Source: Byssochlamys sp. IMV 00236
Lineage: Eukaryota > Ascomycota > Eurotiomycetes > Eurotiales > Thermoascaceae
DNA length: 26,299 nt
Reading direction: 5' to 3'
NCBI GenBank assembly: GCA_001931875.2
Contig: MSJH02000233.1
Coordinates: forward strand, 1-26,299
The translations under genes and the position numbers were made by a program. Below the pieces are notes generated by a model that was given only the letters and a program-made list of their open reading frames with translations, made no database searches and was not told the origin of the DNA. Position 1 is the first letter of the stretch. Each line of letters begins with the position of its first letter. Positions 19,362-26,299 of the stretch are shown here, piece after piece.

Positions 19362-20154
19362 TTATTGTTGTTGTTTCTTTTCATCAGGAATAAATTCTTG
19401 ACCTGCAACAAAGATAGGTTGTTCTTTAGAGATTTGAGCAGCGGGATAAGGTGCAACGATGACACGTTCTTCAATAGTATCCATACTTGTCTCTTGTTGG
19501 ACACGATGAGTGTAAGAATGAATAGCAAAGGCAAAATGAAGCTAAAGTTATATGTTTAATATTGGTTTATGATCTTATTAGTATTAACCCACCTTCAGGA
19601 GCATATTAATAGCCATAGCTAATGTGACAATCCATGCGCTTGAAATATAAATAGATTCACATGTATTCATGTCTAATTCATCATCCTTGACTTCACTCAC
19701 AATTTCCTTGCAAATTTCATGATCAAGACTGAAGAGTAAGACGGCACTGGCTACCGAAAAGAAGGTATGTAACACAAGGTCTGCCCAATAATAAATGGAG
19801 AAGAATTTAAGATGTTTAACGTTATTCTATAAATAAAAAATACAAATAAGTACTGCGCACACACATTCATTTATCATTGACCCTTATTTACTTTAATGAC
19901 ACCAATAGCACCTGCTAAACAAGCAAAACCAGAGAGATAGGAGTAAGCAGTCAAACCAAAGACTGCACCCATATCAGCATCTTCGAATTCATCCGATAAT
20001 GCAGTCAAGGTTAAAGCACCATAAAGATGACTAATGGTGCCCAAGACGGCTAATAATAAAGTTGCAGTTCTATTACATATGAGTATTGTCATTCTTTTCA
20101 TTATTATGTGTGTATTTACTTGAGATTGATACAGAAACAACAGTGACTAAGCAT
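19362..20154 (-). CDS. Four-pass membrane protein, 208 aa, possibly LAPTM-like
   Basis: Exons 20154-20120, 20069-19892, 19826-19593 and 19541-19362 join in phase (introns 50, 65 and 51 nt). The N-terminus MLSHCCFCINLK is Cys-rich and could be palmitoylated. Four hydrophobic segments follow at about 12-36, 46-70, 80-105 and 126-150. A hydrophilic, acidic loop lies between segments 3 and 4 (SEVKDDELDMNTCES). A polar tail includes ERVIVAPYPAAQ. A cysteine cluster at the start, four helices and an aromatic helix 3 resemble LAPTM4/5-type endolysosomal tetraspans in layout, but similarity is weak; other small fungal tetraspan families are possible. It lies tail-to-tail with STM1 (171 bp between stop codons) and 117 bp downstream of the PFK2/FBPase2 gene on the same strand. 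Confidence 0.75.
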
Positions 20155-20271
20155 TTCTTGGTTAAAAATAAGGAAAAAAAGAGAAAACAAAAAGGGAATA
20201 AGAAAATCATCTTTACACTGTTTGCATTTTAAATTCAGATATTTATTAACCAATCATTTCTTTCTTACGTC

Positions 20272-21803
20272 TTAGGCCATAAATTGTGGACTTATAGGCA
20301 AAATTGGGCTATTGTTTATCTTTTGGCCACTTGCGCCCGATTTCATCTCTTGCTGTGCTTGCTTTGAGAGTTTTGACTTGACTGGCTTTGGTCTGTGAGT
20401 ATCTACAGCGTCAATATCAACCTTGTATCGCTTCTCTTCGCATCCGTACGCCTTGGGAGACAATTCGATCACAGTATGAAGAGGTATTTTGATATAGGGC
20501 AAATCTTCATGCTTATAGTTCATAAAGTAAGCATAGATACACCTTAGAATAGCTTGATGACCAATGATCAATATGTCTCTTTGTCTCTCGAGGTCCATGA
20601 TGACAGGTTCTAGTCTAAGGACGACATCCCTATAAGACTCACCTCCTCTGTAACGGTAATTGAACTTGTCATCATCACGACAAGCATAATCCTCAGGATA
20701 CTTCTCTTCAATTTCCTCATAGGTCATTCCATCGCACACACCAGCATCCAGTTCATCTAATGCCTTTCTACTCAGCTTGGGATAGTTTAGACCTTGACTG
20801 GTCTGGATTGTTCTTTTTAAAGTCGAGGTCCAGACGACAAGCTGTTTGTCACCCAGATGAGTCTTGATGAGCTCGGGTAGTTTTTTAGCGTAAAGTAACC
20901 CCCTTGGGGAAAGTTCAGAGTCACCACCGATTTTACCTTGAAGGTTGAACATGGATTCACCGTGTCTGGACATGTATATCTTTCTTGGTTGGGTATGGAG
21001 GTTCATGAGATAATATACGATCCTTGACTCGAGGTAACCACGGATCATGTTGATGATGACCTGGGATCCGGCATTTATCATTTTGATATAAGTCAGGTCC
21101 TGCTCCTGGATGGTTTCATACTGCAGCTTGTAGTGATTAATGCGTGAGATAAAATCTGAGGCGGCCACTTCTGGGTTCATGTTGACATAGTCGGGGGAAC
21201 TCAGCTTGACTTGTTTGATATTGTCCATAATGATGGCTTCATCTTCACAAAACGATTCAATAAAGAGAACCTGAATGTTTTCCTTTGACAGCACTTCAAG
21301 AATATGTCTTCTCCTTTGTTTCGTGCTATTAGTTGCATCATAGATGGCCACGATACCATCCTCTTGATTAAACCATCGAATCATGTCTGCAATAGCTGCA
21401 TTTGCAGATTCCTTTCTTTGATGTAATCCAGAAGTGTTGCTAGGGTCAAAAAATAAATGATCTTGCTTTGCCCCGAATAGTTTTCGACGATAGTTACCAA
21501 CATTGAACACTTTGGTATGGATACCTAACCATTGTAGGTATCGACATACTAATAAACGAATTAATCCATGTTCCCATATTTATACCGTATCATGATTACC
21601 CTTTTGTGATATGTAGGTTTTACCTCTTCCAGGTAAGCCTACCATCTTGATGATATAATGATTTAACGCTTTTGTTTTTTTTATTATATATAATTGTGTT
21701 TTACCACGCATGCTAAACGTAGATCTATTTTTACAATTAGTTACCATGACTACACTAATAATTCATTGATGCTTTTTTTACTTGAAGTTGTGTGTTGACT
21801 CAT
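20272..21803 (-). CDS. 6-phosphofructo-2-kinase / fructose-2,6-bisphosphatase, 454 aa
   Basis: Four exons: 21803-21782 (22 nt), 21724-21705 (20 nt), 21645-21600 (46 nt) and 21548-20272, introns 57, 59 and 51 nt, all phases fitting. The protein begins MSQHTTSNLRLACV and reaches the kinase Walker A GLPGRGKT (17-24) within 24 residues, then SQKVCRYLQWLG, KVFNVGNYRRK and YDATNSTKQRRR. The phosphatase half has RHGE (224-227), DELDAGVCDGMTYEEI with the catalytic Glu at about 295, and IGHQAILRC with the second His at 360. Both half-reactions look intact, so it can make and degrade fructose-2,6-bisphosphate, the allosteric switch of glycolysis versus gluconeogenesis. Length matches the animal-type bifunctional enzyme without the long N-terminal extension of yeast Pfk26. 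The 40-residue tail is Lys/Ser/Pro-rich and may carry phosphosites. Confidence 0.93.
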
Positions 21804-22701
21804 TATATGTATGTATATTTTAAAAGAGCAAAGGAGGGGAAAGAAAAGAGAATAAAAAGCCAATTTAATTTAAATATGAAAAATTCATCGGCTGACAAAG
21901 CAGTTATTACACAAGCCTAACTTCTCTTTATCGTGTCCTTTTTTTTGTATATTTTTGGATTCGCTTATTATGCAAAAGCCAGAAATAAACAGCTCATTTT
22001 TTATGCTGTTTTTTTTTCTGCTATTTCTCAAATCATCTTGACTTCATTCACGACTTTAAAATGTGGGGTTAAACACATGCTATTATCGGAATTATCCGTA
22101 AACATCCGATATACTCCTATTCTTTTCTAAAAAATGCCCTTCATCACTCCTTCAGGGTTGGGTTCCTTCCCAATATATGCTCTACTGGTCTAATTTTGTC
22201 AACGTGACCGTTTACTTGGCCTAGGATGTGTAGTCTAGACAAAGGGAATCACAAAGACTCTCATAGACTTTACCAGCTCAAGTCAGCTCATGACGCTTTT
22301 TTCCAACTCATCGCATGATGCAGGAAATTCTCACCATTTCTATCTCTATGATAAAATAGTAGTTCATTTTCATACTATGTCTTAGAAGCTCTTGTCTAAG
22401 AAAGCACACACACTAGAAATCATGCTTTTTTTTTCATTTGCAAACATTATCAAATTTCATGCGTGTCGTTCACCTGAAAGAAGCGGGTTTCTTGTACTAA
22501 AACATGTCTTTCGATAAAAAAAAAAGCTCCAGTACGTGTGTATCCTATTCAATCTATTGCAACTGACACGATTTTTTTTAAAAAAAGAGAGAAAGGGGAT
22601 AAAAATACAATACTAGTCGAAAGTTGGTAATCATGGCAACAATCCTGTTACTTTTAAATTACGAGTCACTAAAACTTTTTTATTTCTTTCAAGTGTCAAA
22701 T
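21804..22701. other. Divergent intergenic region between PFK2/FBPase2 and BCP1
   Basis: About 900 bp with no supportable gene. Upstream of PFK2/FBPase2 its sense strand carries a CCCCT-containing pyrimidine run (around 21830-21855). Upstream of BCP1 there is a poly-A/T run and ggggataaaaat (22597-22608), a possible TATA region. The plus-strand frame at 21933-22130 is hydrophobic AT-rich noise. The ATG at 22624 opens a frame into BCP1, but the added residues are hydrophobic and unlike the family start; that stretch may hold a leader intron ending ttctttcaag. Confidence 0.4.
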
Positions 22702-23717
22702 ATGAGTAACCTAAAGAGAAGAGCGCCTATAGACGAACAAGAAGACGAAAAACCATTGAAGAGATCACATAAGCAAACAGAAGAAGAAGAAGAACAAGAT
22801 TCAGACGATGGCCTTCAAGTAAGTCGTCTTTGTGTGTGTTTGTGTGAAACACCTTTATTCATTGTATTGTTTAGGAAGTAGTCGATGTCGATTTTGACTT
22901 TTATAATCCAGACGAAATAGACTTTCACGCCTTAAAGAAGCTGCTTACTCAACTCTTTTCTTCTGATGCTGAGCTCATCAATCTGAGTGACCTTGCTGAC
23001 ATCTTGATTGAAGAAAATCACGTTGGAACAACAGTCAAAGTAGACGATCAAAAATCAGATCCATACGCTATTCTTAGTGTCATCAACCTTCAACAGCAAA
23101 AGGTATACATGTGTATATACTATAGAATCGATGCTGACACACGTATAAAATAGGATAAAGAAGGCATTCAACAACTATGCAGTTACTTACTCAACAAGTG
23201 TCCAAAGAAGAACGAACCCTTACATCAGGCAGTGAACGAGATACTGAATCATAAACAGGTCGGTTGGGTCGTGTCTGAAAGATTTATCAATATGCCAGTA
23301 GAAATCATGCCTCCTATGTATGCCATGCTTCAAGAAGAGACAAAAAAGGCAGTGCAGCAGAATGAACCTTATTCATTTGAATGGTACATGTTCATTTCAA
23401 AGACCTATAGAGAAGTCGCTTCTTCCATAGATGACGAAGAAGAAGGAGAAGGAGAAAAGGCTGGCAGCAGTAAAAAGCCAGTCAATAACGAAACCTTTTA
23501 TTTCCAGTCTGAAGATGAGATCATTGCTAATTATGCAGAGTATCAGTTCGATTATACATTTACAAACAGCGAAAAGGAACAGGCTGCAGATTCTAGACGA
23601 GCATTCTCTGACTTTGGCATTCAACCCGCTCGCAGGCTATTGTTTGTGCATCAATCCAAATTTGATGATCTGGTAGCCGAAATATCAAAGACGTGCTCCT
23701 CAACAGTACCTCAATAA
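22702..23717 (+). CDS. BCP1: Bcp1 / BCCIP-family nuclear chaperone, 302 aa
   Basis: Exons 22702-22818, 22875-23102 and 23154-23717 join in phase 0 (introns 56 and 51 nt). The N-terminus [20 protein letters not shown] plus an acidic run ([11 protein letters not shown]) is followed by [20 protein letters not shown], the BCIP-domain opening. Then come the [16 protein letters not shown] strand-helix, [28 protein letters not shown] (highly conserved core), an acidic insert (DDEEEGEGE), [18 protein letters not shown], and [15 protein letters not shown] near the end. Yeast Bcp1 is the nuclear chaperone for ribosomal protein Rpl23 and aids Mss4 export; the human homologue BCCIP also binds BRCA2 and p21. 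Length is close to the yeast protein (about 283 aa). The start at 22702 is chosen for family fit. Confidence 0.93.
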
Positions 23718-23727
23718 ATGTACATAC

Positions 23728-23740
23728 AATAAAGTTTATT
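23728..23740. terminator. Two-way poly(A) signal AATAAAGTTTATT, second instance
   Basis: Identical 13-mer to 15514-15526, here in the 30-bp gap between the BCP1 stop (23717) and the WD40 stop (23748). AATAAA reads 10 nt after the BCP1 stop on plus and 7 nt after the WD40 stop on minus. Cleavage some 15-30 nt downstream would place each mRNA end inside the other gene's coding region. Confidence 0.6.
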
Positions 23741-23747
23741 TGCTATA

Positions 23748-25007
23748 TTATCTTGATAGTGTTGATGTCCAAGTCCACACCTTGACTGTATGATCATAAC
23801 CTGCGCTTACAAGTCCCACTTCTGGATTGAGCACAAGGGACCGAATCATTGCCTTATGTCCAAGCAGGGTATCCACAACTCGACCCGACTTTGTCTCTAT
23901 GACCAAAATCGAATGATCATCTCCTCCCGATGCATAAAAGTATAAGCCAGAGGGATGCCACACGTGACGCTTGACCATGAACTGGTTGTCTGTGCCTTGA
24001 ATATAGTAGTTTTGCAATTGCGTTGACTCACCCAGGGCAAACAAGATCGTTCTTCCGCTCACATGATCCGTCGTACACAGCACGTACTGACCATCAGCCG
24101 ACACAGAGAGGTGTACAGGCGAGAACGAGACCCAGTCATCGCCCATGGTATTCATGTTGACCCGGCGCTGGTGCATCTCGGGTAACTGGATATAATGTAA
24201 ATAATTATCATCCCGCACTCCCACAATCAATAGACTGTCACTTGCAAAACAGATCGTCTCGACGTTACCCACGAATGGACCCAGCTGTCTCTCAAGCGCA
24301 TACTTGGGTAGTCCGTCATCATTGACTTGTCTGTAGATGCACACCGTTCGGTCATATGAGGCTGTTGCTATGTACTGCCCTTGACCAGGCGAGAATAATC
24401 CACGCACGACATACTTTTTGTGGTCCTTAAATACTTGGTGTACGCCTGATGTTTCAACCGCCTGTCCAAACTCAGGTTCAAAGTACGTGTCAACAAGCAC
24501 ACTGGTGCCGTCCATGGATGTAGTGAGCATCAACTGAGGGTATCTCGGATGAAAGTCGATGCTCAGAACGGGTGCCTGGTGGTGTCGGTAGGTCCGTGGT
24601 GATAGTTCGTGATGACTCAGGAATGAACTGATCTTGACCGTCTTGTCAATTGAACTAGTTGCAAGAGCTTGGGTCTGAGGTTCGATCGCAACAGCTAAAA
24701 TGTTGGAGTAGTGAATGTCATCATAACTTCTGGTTAGCATATTAAAGTAACGTTCATCTCCATCAGCTAATTCGTTTGTTCTAAATTATAATAAGCAAAA
24801 GGAAGGGATTGTGCATTCTCAATATTACCTTTTGATTTGTAATTGTGACATTTGACGTGCCAACTGTTCAGTGTCTACAGCGTCATCTTGTTCTGCTAAA
24901 TCTAACTGTCTTCTAGCTTCTCTCCTGAACGCTTCTGCTGATTCCATATAGCCATGATCGACTAGAAACTTTAACACTGACGCGTGAAGTTGGACAGAAT
25001 GAGACAT
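23748..25007 (-). CDS. LisH-WD40 repeat protein, 403 aa
   Basis: Exon 1 (25007-24829) and exon 2 (24780-23748) join in phase 2 across a 48-nt intron. Residues 5-37 (QLHASVLKFLVDHGYMESAE, then AFRRE) form a LisH dimerisation motif. Seven WD40-like blades follow, visible as SSIDKTVKISSF, TSMDGTSVLVDT, ASYDRTVCIYRQ, VGVRDDNYLHYI, a CTTDHVSGRTILFALG blade, SGGDDHSILVIE and SAGYDHTVKVWTW, with GH or HH turns ahead of several (HHQAPVLSIDFHP, GHKAMIRSLVLNP). The fold is a propeller scaffold for protein complexes. I do not recognise a named orthologue; no catalytic domain is present. It is convergent with BCP1, and its ATG lies only 66 bp after the HMT1 stop on the same strand. Confidence 0.85.
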
Positions 25008-25037
25008 TTAATAAAAGAAGAAAAAAAGGGAAATGCT

Positions 25038-25043
25038 TTTATT
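25038..25043 (-). terminator. Poly(A) signal AATAAA of HMT1
   Basis: On the minus strand AATAAA lies 30 nt beyond the HMT1 stop and 30 nt before the WD40 ATG. HMT1 3'-end formation and WD40 initiation therefore share the same 66 bp. Confidence 0.5.
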
Positions 25044-25073
25044 TACTCAGATATTACACATGAAAAAAAAAAT

Positions 25074-26238
<1,165 letters not shown>

Positions 26239-26266
26239 TGTTGATCAATCTACTTTTAAAAGAAGG

Positions 26267-26290
26267 AAAAAAAAAAAAAAAAAAAAAAAA
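26267..26290 (+). repeat. Poly-A homopolymer (24 bases) followed by G5
   Basis: On the HMT1 sense strand this is C5 then T24 about 28 bp upstream of the ATG, probably a poly(dT) promoter tract. Its length makes sequencing or assembly error likely at this edge. Confidence 0.5.
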
Positions 26291-26299
26291 GGGGGAAAA

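Noticed and set aside
21933..22130. 65-residue hydrophobic plus-strand frame in the PFK2/FBPase2-BCP1 gap
   Set aside because: Aromatic/Ile-rich AT noise without conserved features or flanking exons.
22624..22701. Upstream ATG extension of BCP1
   Set aside because: Adds a hydrophobic segment not expected in this nuclear protein; the stretch ends with an acceptor-like ttctttcaag and the family-like start is MSNLKRR at 22702.
26267..26290. Poly(A) tail of a retrocopy at the right edge
   Set aside because: No retrocopy precedes it; it lies 28 bp upstream of the HMT1 start and reads as a poly(dT) promoter tract or assembly edge.

Overview
The window looks like nuclear DNA of an early-diverging filamentous fungus, most likely Mucoromycota/Mucorales (Rhizopus- or Mucor-like). 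Reasons: AT-rich non-coding DNA; protein genes cut by many short GT-AG introns (46-99 nt in my models); compact convergent gene pairs sharing tiny 3' gaps; a Fanzor (eukaryotic TnpB-like) relic; and decayed copies of multi-copy unknown families that I associate with Mucorales genomes. The clade assignment is inference; no rRNA or marker tree is possible here.

The window has two compartments. Left (1 to about 11,970) is gene-poor and full of relics: a lesion-bearing gene copy at the left edge (1-518, minus), a LINE reverse-transcriptase tail (1147-1690, minus), a 127-aa orphan gene (2791-3230, minus), almost 4 kb with only decayed ORF scraps, one intact four-exon gene (7118-8187, minus), and a nested junk zone (9611-11700) where degenerate minus-strand copies of a repeated family flank a truncated, frameshifted Fanzor C-terminus (10939-11483, plus).

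Right (11,973-26,238) is a dense housekeeping block: an eight-exon SNF2-family ATPase (+), tyrosyl-tRNA synthetase (-), a small secreted cysteine-rich peptide (+), an Stm1/SERBP1-type ribosome-binding protein (+), a four-pass membrane protein (-), bifunctional 6-phosphofructo-2-kinase/fructose-2,6-bisphosphatase (-), Bcp1 (+), a LisH-WD40 protein (-) and the type I arginine methyltransferase Hmt1/PRMT1 (-). Three functions touch translation (TYS1, STM1, and BCP1 through ribosomal protein Rpl23); the others have unrelated roles, so this is ordinary eukaryotic neighbourhood and not a gene cluster.

The most interesting item is the intact gene at 7118-8187. When its four exons are joined the protein reads as an Asx-homology (ASXH/DEUBAD-type) module followed by a region that fits the RAMA fold, a predicted reader of modified DNA. 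In a lineage known for abundant N6-methyladenine this is a candidate chromatin adaptor linking DNA methylation to a deubiquitinase-type complex. All exon models were made by hand from splice signals, reading phase and family resemblance; none was checked against transcripts or databases.
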